From positions 1-5,238 of the forward strand of contig JAESPT010000256.1 in the NCBI GenBank assembly GCA_016765515.1: DNA of 5,238 bases, given 5' to 3'. The position numbers and the translations under genes are program-made. Below are positions 1 through 5,238 of the stretch, one piece after another (position 1 is the first letter of the stretch; every line of letters begins with the position of its first letter). The notes below the pieces were generated by a model. The model did not search any database and was not told the DNA's origin. It saw nothing but the letters and a program-made list of their open reading frames with translations. Origin of the DNA: Sneathiella sp. (GTDB lineage Bacteria; Pseudomonadota; Alphaproteobacteria; Sneathiellales; Sneathiellaceae).

Positions 1-315
1 CAGACATAAGGTTGCAGTCCGCTCAGGATTTCACAATTGGCAAATCGATGAATCATCACCCCATCAGAAAATGGACCGCTATTCTAATATTCAGGGTCCC
101 AGGTAACATCCCGGTTCTTATTAGTCATTTTCCGCTGATTGCTTAGCCGATCAGAAGGTTGAAATTAAGTAAATATGAGAGAATATTTACCTTGTCGGCT
201 TTATGAAATACAATCTGGGTTACTTTGACAATAAGGCGTACATGCTAGAACCGATGGAAAATCCTTTCGACGCAAAACTATTACCTTTGTCTCCGGGTCG
301 GGCACTTGAAAAAAA
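1..315. other. Left flank with no supported gene
   Basis: No convincing coding region is visible in this stretch. It lies beyond the 3' end of the tRNA-Thr gene and looks more AT-rich than the heme operon. Short open frames enter from the left edge on the plus strand (stops at 104-106 and 144-146), but neither resembles a family I recognise. On the minus strand an ATG at 126-128 opens a frame with a TAG at 84-86. The same frame then continues open from an ATG at 54-56 to the window edge, so a leftward gene could begin here, but the support is weak. An ATG at 203 opens a plus-strand frame of 70 codons, but its second half is only the antisense of the tRNA. The one structured element is the inverted repeat at 169-190. 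Confidence 0.6.
169..190. repeat. Perfect 8-bp inverted repeat with 6-nt spacer
   Basis: GTAAATAT at 169-176 and ATATTTAC at 183-190 are exact reverse complements separated by GAGAGA. The AT-rich arms and lack of a following T-run argue against an intrinsic terminator. The geometry would suit a dimeric repressor operator. A plus-strand promoter-like pair, TTGAAA (159-164) and AATATT (182-187) with a 17-nt spacer, overlaps it. No supported gene lies downstream, so a regulatory role is only inferred. Confidence 0.35.
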
Positions 316-391
316 TGGTGCCGCTAGGGTGACTCGAACACCCGACCTACGCATTACGAATGCGGTGCTCTACCAACTGAGCTATAGCGGC
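316..391 (-). tRNA. tRNA-Thr, anticodon CGT
   Basis: The minus strand folds into a full 76-nt cloverleaf with genome-encoded CCA at 316-318. The acceptor stem GCCGCTA/TAGCGGC has seven Watson-Crick pairs. The D stem is GCTC/GAGC and the T stem GGGTG/CACCC with loop TTCGAGT. The anticodon loop is TTCGTAA with anticodon CGT at 356-358, which reads the threonine codon ACG. The discriminator is A73. The only non-canonical stem pair is a C27/U43 mismatch at the top of the anticodon stem. U36 and A37 are present, as expected of a substrate for t6A modification, the pathway to which the nearby tsaD belongs. The gene lies 77 nt beyond the hemY stop on the same strand. A run of seven Ts follows directly after CCA (309-315), with no separate terminator hairpin. 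Confidence 0.97.
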
Positions 392-408
392 ACATATGGA
401 ATTTCGGC

Positions 409-437
409 AACATAATCTGAACGTGCCCGTAGAGCAA
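409..437 (-). promoter_or_regulatory. Candidate promoter for tRNA-Thr
   Basis: On the minus strand, TTGCTC (432-437) and TATGTT (409-414) are separated by exactly 17 nt. The -10-like box ends 17 nt before the mature tRNA 5' end, which would give a 5' leader of about 10 nt, as is usual for tRNA genes. The hexamers match the sigma-70 consensus only partly. The tRNA could also be reached by read-through from hemY, because I see no strong hairpin terminator between 392 and 468. Confidence 0.35.
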
Positions 438-468
438 GAAAATCATGGCACCGAAAAGCACTGGTTTT

Positions 469-1383
469 TCAGACCGAAGCCGTTATTTCCTCAACAACTT
501 CCGGCTCCAGAACAGCCTGCAAATCCGCGCCCCGGTCTGCTTTTCGCCACGTGAACGCATCAAAGCTGTCACAGGACGGACAATGGGCGGACCAGGAAGT
601 TTCCTGACGGCCGCAGGAGCCACATATCCACAAGGGATCCTGCGGCGCATCGGCACTTTTTAAAATCCAATTGCGGGCGGCAACCGCATCTGCATTGGCT
701 TTCTCGTCCAAATCGGCGAGCAATCGGTAAATCGAAGAAGACGGGTCCGCTTGAGCTGCCTGATTGAGAAATTTGCGCGCCTGACCCCATTCCGACGCGC
801 CAATGGACGCGCGGGCGAGAACAAGAGCCGTTTCCCGGTGATCAGGCTGAATAGCTGCAAATCTTTTAGTTGCCCGGGCATACCAGTCTTTCGGTGTCTC
901 ATTGGGAATCAGCGCCTGAACGGCGGCGGCAATATCCGGGTGCGGAGAGCGGCGCCAGGCATCAGCAATCACTTTTTCCCGTTTACGCCCCGCTTCCATA
1001 AAACTAATGGTCAGGACAGAGGCCGGAACAAATCCCGGATCCCGGTTATGAGCGGCAAGGATAAGCGTTTTTGCACCCTCCCTATTGCCCGCTTTTAATT
1101 TGCTCAGCGCCCGTTCATACCCAATAACCGCATGCAATCGAGCTACTTTTTCGCCGTTCGCTGCTTTGCCCCGGGCCATCCGATTGAGGATCATTTCAGC
1201 ATCATCATAATGCCGGGCCTTCAGATAAAGCTCTAACAGCTCTTTTAACACCCATTCCGTGCCCGGTTTAAGCTGATCAGCGCGCTTAGCATGCTCCAGT
1301 GCCCGTTCTTCATTCTTGTCCGCTTTGGCCCGATTGATCAGTCCGCGTAACCCCAAAAATTCCGTCTCCGGGCGTTCGGTCAT
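469..1383 (-). CDS. HemY C-terminal part: TPR region plus zinc-ribbon-like tail, separated from its N-terminus by an in-frame stop
   Basis: This 304-codon segment is the C-terminal two thirds of an alphaproteobacterial HemY, the heme-operon membrane protein of unknown exact role (not the Gram-positive protoporphyrinogen oxidase also called HemY). It opens with TERPETEFLGLRGL, a hallmark of alphaproteobacterial HemY that normally lies inside the protein. Helical TPR-like repeats follow, with Leu/Ala-rich pairs at about residues 25-70, 85-115 and 180-235. Near the C-terminus are two CxxC motifs, Cys254/Cys257 and Cys268/Cys271, forming a rubredoxin-like or zinc-ribbon knuckle. The ATG at 1381-1383 lies only 6 nt after the TAA that ends the upstream segment and in the same frame, so both belong to one ancestral 447-residue gene. 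Translation of this part alone would need reinitiation; the SD is weak (AAGA, 4 nt away), and the product would lack the membrane anchor. The gene ends in TGA and is the last protein gene of the heme operon. Confidence 0.85.
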   Translation of the reverse strand: MTERPETEFLGLRGLINRAKADKNEERALEHAKRADQLKPGTEWVLKELLELYLKARHYDDAEMILNRMARGKAANGEKVARLHAVIGYERALSKLKAGNREGAKTLILAAHNRDPGFVPASVLTISFMEAGRKREKVIADAWRRSPHPDIAAAVQALIPNETPKDWYARATKRFAAIQPDHRETALVLARASIGASEWGQARKFLNQAAQADPSSSIYRLLADLDEKANADAVAARNWILKSADAPQDPLWICGSCGRQETSWSAHCPSCDSFDAFTWRKADRGADLQAVLEPEVVEEITASV

Positions 1384-1389
1384 GCGGTC

Positions 1390-1392
1390 TTA
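1390..1392 (-). other. In-frame TAA interrupting hemY
   Basis: The minus strand reads TAT TAA GAC CGC ATG with no frame change, linking the N-terminal segment (ending AAGIY) to DRMTERPETEF. In HemY proteins I recall from relatives, this stretch has an aromatic residue at the stop position and the same spacing to the ERPETEFLG motif. The TAA is therefore explained by a single base change from TAC or TAT. It could be a true nonsense mutation, a base-call error, or a read-through or reinitiation site. Confidence 0.8.
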
Positions 1393-1812
1393 ATAAATCC
1401 CCGCGGCTCTGTCATCCTTATTAAGTTCAGCGGCTTGCGCTGCAAGAAGAAGGGTCATGGGCTCGCCGCTCAAATGCTTCTCAGCCTCGACCGCCGCGCG
1501 GCGGGCTTCATTGGCATCCCCGGCGGCAATCGCCACCATACCGCTGCTGAGTGCTTCCAGTCCTTTACTGCGGCGCCGGGCGGCAAAAGCACCGCCCAAC
1601 CGGCCCGGTCCGGTGCGAAGCCACACGTAAATCCGGTACAACAGGGTGAGGAGAAGCGCCGAGATCAGGGCGATTGAGACAAGAACAATCACATTTGTCT
1701 CGACAACATAATTATCCCACCGGATAGCCACATTGCCAGGATGATCCGCAAGCCAGACACCGCCAGCCGCAAAAAGGGCAAACAGAACAAACAGGTAAAT
1801 TGACCGTATCAT
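1390..1812 (-). CDS. hemY: HemY N-terminal part: membrane anchor and HemY_N domain, ended by premature stop
   Basis: This 140-residue segment is the membrane-anchored N-terminal domain of HemY. Two hydrophobic helices are clear, at about residues 4-22 and 41-59, each followed by basic or polar residues; the loop between them contains the family-typical HPGNVAIRW. An Arg-rich stretch (residues 67-82) and the start of the helical repeat region (LEALSSGMVAIAAGDANEA, then LLLAAQAAEL) follow. The family is normally around 400-550 residues, so the protein is cut short by TAA at 1390-1392, and the remainder continues in the same frame at 1383. Counting both parts as one disrupted gene (469-1812) is equally valid. 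The ATG at 1810-1812 is supported by a strong SD (AGGGGG) that overlaps the stop codon of the gene before it, implying translational coupling. The molecular role of HemY in Alphaproteobacteria is not established; location suggests a tie to tetrapyrrole synthesis at the inner membrane. Confidence 0.85.
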   Translation of the reverse strand: MIRSIYLFVLFALFAAGGVWLADHPGNVAIRWDNYVVETNVIVLVSIALISALLLTLLYRIYVWLRTGPGRLGGAFAARRRSKGLEALSSGMVAIAAGDANEARRAAVEAEKHLSGEPMTLLLAAQAAELNKDDRAAGIY

Positions 1813-1817
1813 AATCG

Positions 1818-1823
1818 CCCCCT
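1818..1823 (-). promoter_or_regulatory. hemY ribosome binding site overlapping upstream stop codon
   Basis: AGGGGG on the minus strand lies 5 nt before the hemY ATG. Its first bases are part of the TAG stop codon (1822-1824) of the hemD-mitofilin gene. Ribosomes ending there sit on the hemY start signal, so the two genes are probably translationally coupled. Confidence 0.7.
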
Positions 1824-3951
1824 ATTTATTCGCTGTTGTGTTTTGAACGTTAAGCGCTGTCGCCTTCCCAAGCAATTCATTCAAAGAACGATCCACCAGT
1901 GCCCGTTTATCCGCGGCAACGATCCAGTTTACAGCAACGGCTGCGGGATCTCCGGTCAGGTCCTTCAACACTGCCGTCGCACCAGCAAGATCGTTGCTTT
2001 TCAATCTCGCTTCGGCGCGGGCAACAACCGCATCAACACTATCTCCTTCCAGGTCATCAACCCGGCGAAATTTAACCAGGGACGCAATATTGTGAAGCGT
2101 TTTGCCATACCAGGCTTCGCTGGTGGGCAAGCGGGAAGCCTGGGTGATATCATTGGCGATGATTGAGAATTCCGTGATCAAATCCTGGCGCGCTTTTGCC
2201 CCGGATTTTGCGATATCGCTCAGCCCCACAAGCTTTGGCTCCAGTGATTTGGGCGCTGCTGCCAAGGCTTGGCGTAATGCTCCTTCAAAAGGTTGATGCG
2301 CCCGGCTTTCACGGTGCAATTGTCCAAGAGCAAGAAGAACCAGGGCTTCCTCCCCATCTGATCTATTCGTTGCATCGGCAGCGATCCGTGCTTGCAGTAC
2401 GGATGATAAACTACTGAGTTGATCCTTTTGCGCCAACGCCGTTGTTTGTGTGCTTGAAAGACCCTGACGGACAGAGGCAAGCTCTGATTTAAGTTGGTCC
2501 AATGCCGCTTGCAATCCGTTCAAAGAGGCAAGAACCTCCGGGGTTGGTTCAGAAGTCACCGACGCGGTCGGCGCTGTTGTGCTGACCGGCTCTGCAACTT
2601 TGATTTTTAAGAGTTGCTCTTTCAAGGCATCAATGGATGCACTTAAATTCTGACTATTGGTTTCTTCAGCTTGAAGCCGCTGAGCAAGTCTCAAACGTTC
2701 CAAACCAGATTTATCTGTCAAATCTGAGACTTTACCGTTCAGACTGGCAACCAGGTCGTTATTTTCCTTTAAGCTGGCGGTAATCGGTCCAAGATTTGTC
2801 GTATTCGATATGGCTGATCTATCCTTTAACGACTTTTCAACAGCAAGAAGACGGATCTCGAATTTTTGGTCTTCAGCAGCAATCCCAAGATATCCCTGAA
2901 GTATCTGCGTTGCTTCAGCCGGGATATACGGGCCGATTTTTGGCAGGATCAAAGGCCAGGCAGCCAGTCCCATTAGGAAGAAGACAACAAGTGCCAACGC
3001 AATCCGTCCCGCATTGGATTTTGCCGGCGTCGGTTGCACGACCTCTCCTTTTCCAGTGAGGGCATCGGGGAGAGGTTTCTTCACATCGGCGGCCGGTTTC
3101 ACAGAAAAAGTCTCATCGGTCGCTCCCGTGTTTCCGCCCCTTGATTGTTCGGATTTACTCTCTTTATCGTTGCTTGGTGTCTTGGACACGTTTTGCTCCC
3201 TTGTCCTGTCAGTATCCATTTTAACTGTTCCCGAAACATTTGCTGATTTTACGGCAAGTTGTCCCAGTAAGCTCGCCTCAGTTGGGCTTGGTGCAATAAA
3301 GCTTTCCTTGAAGGGAAGGTCAGCGATCTCGACTGCTACATTATTGCTCAAACACCACGCTGTTACTCCCTTTAAATGAGGAGACAGGCCTTTATGTTCA
3401 ATGATAGTCGCAAAAATCTTGGCTGTATGCGGCGAAAATAACACTACACCATCCAGTGTCTCGTCTTCCAGTGCCCTTATGGCATCTTTTTGAAAATCCG
3501 TTTCATCCACAGCGTCATAAAGGATTTCCCGGCGATAAGAGAAACCGGAATGTTCCAGCTTCACCTTTAAGTCTCCCGCAAGACGGGCACCACCAACATG
3601 AAGTAAATCCCCATCAGACTTAACCGCACTTTTGGTAATCAAGGCGGTTAATGTATCAACATCTCCATCAGCAGAAAGCACATTTTTAAATCCAGCTTCT
3701 TTAGCCGCTTCAGCCGTTTTTTCGCCGACTGCATATAAAGGAAGGTCTCGATTCCCAGTTCGTTTTATTAACCCCTCAATGCCATTAGCACTGGTCACTA
3801 TAAAGGCCTGAACACCGTTAAGGGGTAACGGACCCGCCTCTCGAAATTCAATATGAAGAAGAGGGCAGAGCACAACGTCGTGGCCCATGGACGCAAGCCG
3901 CCTCGCTAACTTTTCTGAACTCTCTACTGGTCTGGTGATCAACAGTTTCAT
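1822..3951 (-). CDS. hemD: HemD-Mic60 fusion: uroporphyrinogen-III synthase joined to a mitofilin-like membrane protein
   Basis: One continuous 709-residue frame carries two proteins usually encoded separately in Alphaproteobacteria. Residues 1-232 are uroporphyrinogen-III synthase, which cyclises hydroxymethylbilane with inversion of ring D. Visible family motifs are LITRP at the N-terminus, TSANG (53-57), AVGEKTAEAAKEAGF (74-88), FSPHTAKIF (172-180) and SPTEASLL (222-229). Residues 233-314 are a charged, Lys/Glu/Ser-rich linker. A single membrane helix spans about 315-337. Coiled coil runs through 360-450 and 473-520, split by a Pro/Thr-rich hinge. Residues 534-705 match the C-terminal helical domain of COG4223/Mic60-like proteins, including the EGDS motif near 635. 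The expected topology is HemD in the cytoplasm and coiled coil plus mitofilin domain in the periplasm. The start ATG has a modest SD (GAGA) and lies 40 nt after hemC. An internal ATG at codon 245, with an SD, may mark the start of a formerly separate mitofilin gene. Both domains look intact. Confidence 0.9.
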   Translation of the reverse strand: MKLLITRPVESSEKLARRLASMGHDVVLCPLLHIEFREAGPLPLNGVQAFIVTSANGIEGLIKRTGNRDLPLYAVGEKTAEAAKEAGFKNVLSADGDVDTLTALITKSAVKSDGDLLHVGGARLAGDLKVKLEHSGFSYRREILYDAVDETDFQKDAIRALEDETLDGVVLFSPHTAKIFATIIEHKGLSPHLKGVTAWCLSNNVAVEIADLPFKESFIAPSPTEASLLGQLAVKSANVSGTVKMDTDRTREQNVSKTPSNDKESKSEQSRGGNTGATDETFSVKPAADVKKPLPDALTGKGEVVQPTPAKSNAGRIALALVVFFLMGLAAWPLILPKIGPYIPAEATQILQGYLGIAAEDQKFEIRLLAVEKSLKDRSAISNTTNLGPITASLKENNDLVASLNGKVSDLTDKSGLERLRLAQRLQAEETNSQNLSASIDALKEQLLKIKVAEPVSTTAPTASVTSEPTPEVLASLNGLQAALDQLKSELASVRQGLSSTQTTALAQKDQLSSLSSVLQARIAADATNRSDGEEALVLLALGQLHRESRAHQPFEGALRQALAAAPKSLEPKLVGLSDIAKSGAKARQDLITEFSIIANDITQASRLPTSEAWYGKTLHNIASLVKFRRVDDLEGDSVDAVVARAEARLKSNDLAGATAVLKDLTGDPAAVAVNWIVAADKRALVDRSLNELLGKATALNVQNTTANK
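3217..3232 (-). promoter_or_regulatory. Possible internal ribosome binding site and start for the mitofilin part
   Basis: Within the fused gene, GGGAA (3228-3232) precedes an in-frame ATG (3217-3219) by 8 nt. From this ATG the product would be 465 residues, with the hydrophilic tail and single membrane helix normal for stand-alone alphaproteobacterial Mic60-like proteins. An out-of-frame TAA at 3221-3223 lies one nucleotide before the ATG, like the junction of two separate tightly spaced genes. Internal initiation is plausible but not shown. Confidence 0.35.
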
Positions 3952-3991
3952 TGGGTTTTCTCGACGGTTAAGCGTTCCTTAAAATACGGGG

Positions 3992-4933
3992 CTAAATTTG
4001 AAAAGCTGGGAAATTCTCCCCAGCCATGTCCCTCAATTCCTTACCAAGACGATGCCCCAAAGCAATTGATCCCTTGAAATCACTTGTCCCGCTGACATCA
4101 AAGCGTTGCTTCCCGTCGGGACTGAGCAAACACGCCTTCAGTTCAATTGTATCCTCCCGGCTGACAACAGCATAACCGGCAATGGGAGTTCGGCAAGATC
4201 CATCTAACTCAGCAAGCATGGCACGCTCACAATTAATCCGCAGACGGCTTTCTTCATGATTTATCGCCGCCAGCAATTGGGCTACCCCCCAATCATCAAC
4301 TCTATGCTCAATACCAATGGCCCCTTGGGCGACAGCGGGTAACATGTCTTCAATCTCAAGCGGATGGGTGATGACGCTTTCTTTTCCAAGCCTGTTCAGC
4401 CCGGCATAGGCCAGCAATGTGGCGTCAGCCTGGCCTTCAGATAATTTTCTAAGCCTCGTCTGTACACTGCCGCGAAAAAGGCCCACTTTCAAATCCGGGC
4501 GTTTGTTGAGAATCTGCGATTGACGGCGCAAACTGGACGTTCCGATCAAGGAGCCCGGCGCCAGATTCTGCAAGGAAGATCCATCTGCCGAAATAAACAC
4601 ATCGCGAGGGTCTTCCCGGGGTAATATGCAATCAATAACCAGCTTTTCAGGTAAGGTGGTTTCCATGTCTTTCATGGAGTGGACGGCAAAATCGATATCA
4701 CTCCGCAAAAGTGCCTCTTCGATTTCTTTGACAAACAACCCTTTTCCGCCAGCTTCGCTCAAGGCTCGATCCTGAATCTGATCGCCCGTTGTCTTGATCA
4801 CAACAATCTCAAGATTTTCTTCAGTAAGCTGATTGGCATGGGCTTTTAAAAGCCGTTCGCGGGTTTCATGGGCTTGCGCCAACGCGAGGGGGCTGCCTCT
4901 TGTGCCAATTCTATATTTTTTATGGGACGTCAT
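3992..4933 (-). CDS. hemC: Porphobilinogen deaminase (hydroxymethylbilane synthase)
   Basis: HemC condenses four porphobilinogen molecules head to tail into hydroxymethylbilane in the cytoplasm, giving the substrate of the next gene's HemD domain. From the ATG at 4931-4933 the protein has 313 residues, a normal length for the family. Near the N-terminus is IGTRGSPLALAQA with Arg12. HSMKD holds the catalytic Asp at residue 89. GTSSLRRQ carries the substrate-binding arginines 136-137, and TRLRKL follows with Arg160. The dipyrromethane cofactor attaches to Cys247 in DGSCRTPIAGYA. All key residues are present. The open frame extends 22 codons further to a TTG at 4999, but that extension lacks family similarity and would run to the tsaD start, so the ATG is preferred. 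Its SD is weak (AGG, 12 nt upstream). It is the first gene of the leftward operon and ends in TAG, 40 nt before hemD. Confidence 0.95.
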   Translation of the reverse strand: MTSHKKYRIGTRGSPLALAQAHETRERLLKAHANQLTEENLEIVVIKTTGDQIQDRALSEAGGKGLFVKEIEEALLRSDIDFAVHSMKDMETTLPEKLVIDCILPREDPRDVFISADGSSLQNLAPGSLIGTSSLRRQSQILNKRPDLKVGLFRGSVQTRLRKLSEGQADATLLAYAGLNRLGKESVITHPLEIEDMLPAVAQGAIGIEHRVDDWGVAQLLAAINHEESRLRINCERAMLAELDGSCRTPIAGYAVVSREDTIELKACLLSPDGKQRFDVSGTSDFKGSIALGHRLGKELRDMAGENFPAFQI

Positions 4934-4999
4934 ATTGCGAGAATACCTATTCGATGATAGAGCCTTATTCAATTTGCACCGCTTTTGAACAGAAAACAA
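4934..4999. promoter_or_regulatory. Divergent intergenic region between hemC and tsaD
   Basis: These 66 bp separate the two start codons and must hold or adjoin the promoters of both the leftward heme operon and rightward tsaD. On the minus strand TATCAT (4954-4959) is a good -10 candidate for hemC, giving a leader of about 15 nt, but no convincing -35 box lies at the right distance. On the plus strand TTGCGA (4935-4940) with TAGAGC (4958-4963) is a poor pair for tsaD. I see no clear operator or riboswitch. Confidence 0.45.
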
Positions 5000-5238
5000 A
5001 TGATTGTCCTCGGTCTGGAAAGTAGCTGCGATGAAACTGCTGCTGCTGTGGTTACGGCAGAAGGCAAGATTTTGTCAAATGTTGTATTGTCGCAGGTAGA
5101 AGAACACGCCCCTTTTGGCGGCGTGGTTCCTGAAATTGCGGCTCGCGCCCACGTGACTCAAATGGACCGGCTGGTAGCTCAGGCGATGAAAGAAGCGAAC
5201 AAGAAATTTTCAGACCTTTCTGCCGTTGCCGCGACCGC
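5000..5238 (+). CDS. tsaD: tRNA N6-adenosine threonylcarbamoyltransferase, N-terminal part
   Basis: TsaD (Gcp/YgjD/Kae1 family) transfers threonylcarbamoyl from threonylcarbamoyl-AMP to A37 of tRNAs that read ANN codons, working with TsaB and TsaE in the cytoplasm. The first 79 codons are present and the gene runs off the right edge, so the HxxxH metal-binding motif and the rest of the ASKHA-type fold are outside the window. Visible family motifs are [15 protein letters not shown] (4-18), with the conserved acidic Asp11 and Glu12, LSNVVLSQ (25-32) and [12 protein letters not shown] (40-51). The ATG start fits the usual family N-terminus exactly. An in-frame TTG at 4985-4987 is possible but unlikely. 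No strong SD is seen, only a purine-rich AGAAAA upstream. It is divergent from hemC, a common arrangement in Alphaproteobacteria. Confidence 0.95.
   Translation, partial: MIVLGLESSCDETAAAVVTAEGKILSNVVLSQVEEHAPFGGVVPEIAARAHVTQMDRLVAQAMKEANKKFSDLSAVAAT

Noticed and set aside
296..347. Complement between the tRNA variable/T-stem region (341-347) and its 3' trailer (296-302)
   Set aside because: Only a 7-bp match, easily due to chance; the standard cloverleaf is complete and more stable.
203..415. Plus-strand open frame of 70 codons
   Set aside because: Its second half is the antisense translation of the tRNA-Thr gene (the familiar VTRTPDLR artefact), and the first half has no SD or recognisable family.
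392..468. Intrinsic terminator after hemY
   Set aside because: T-runs and short complementary pieces occur, but no stem longer than 3-4 bp precedes a T-run.
751..3379. Several plus-strand open frames of 64-121 codons opposite hemY and hemD-mitofilin
   Set aside because: They lie antisense to well-supported genes, lack family similarity and have the composition expected of shadow frames.
469..3951. Reassigned stop codons as an explanation for the hemY stop
   Set aside because: The interrupting codon is TAA, while neighbouring genes end in TAG or TGA; one TAA codon in one gene is not evidence of code change, and a single mutation or base error is simpler.
4934..4999. N-terminal 22-codon extension of hemC from a TTG
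   Set aside because: The extension is not family-like and occupies the whole divergent promoter region; the ATG at 4933 gives the normal 313-residue protein.
1..5238. CRISPR array, insertion sequence or prophage genes
   Set aside because: No regularly spaced repeats, transposase motifs or terminal inverted repeats are seen.

Overview
The window looks like a conserved chromosomal housekeeping block from an alphaproteobacterium of moderate GC content (roughly half, by eye). The main evidence is gene order. A leftward (minus-strand) set of hemC, hemD, a mitofilin/Mic60-like membrane protein and hemY runs divergently from tsaD, an arrangement typical of Alphaproteobacteria. The proteins also match alphaproteobacterial versions of these families. 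I cannot name a genus.

Layout from left to right: positions 1-315 hold no gene I can support, only a short AT-rich inverted repeat at 169-190 and some weak open frames. Positions 316-391 are a complete tRNA-Thr(CGT) on the minus strand with encoded CCA and a plausible promoter just upstream. Positions 469-1812 are hemY on the minus strand, cut in two by a single in-frame TAA at 1390-1392. Positions 1822-3951 encode one 709-residue protein that joins uroporphyrinogen-III synthase (HemD) to a Mic60/mitofilin-like membrane protein (COG4223 type). Positions 3992-4933 are hemC (porphobilinogen deaminase). A 66-bp divergent intergenic region follows, then the first 79 codons of tsaD on the plus strand, running off the right edge.

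How the genes fit together: HemC makes hydroxymethylbilane, the substrate of HemD, which closes it to uroporphyrinogen III for heme and other tetrapyrroles. The Mic60-like part and HemY are membrane-anchored proteins usually encoded with these enzymes. Gaps of 40 and 9 nt and an SD overlapping the preceding stop codon indicate one operon with translational coupling. TsaD makes the t6A37 modification of tRNAs reading ANN codons. The tRNA-Thr in this window has the U36-A37 pair needed for that, so it is a predicted client.

The two most notable points are the HemD-Mic60 fusion and the clean nonsense codon in hemY. The fusion would tether a soluble heme enzyme to a membrane-shaping protein. The nonsense codon replaces exactly one residue in an otherwise intact gene. 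Either could be real biology or a base-level sequence error, and both need checking against reads or relatives.
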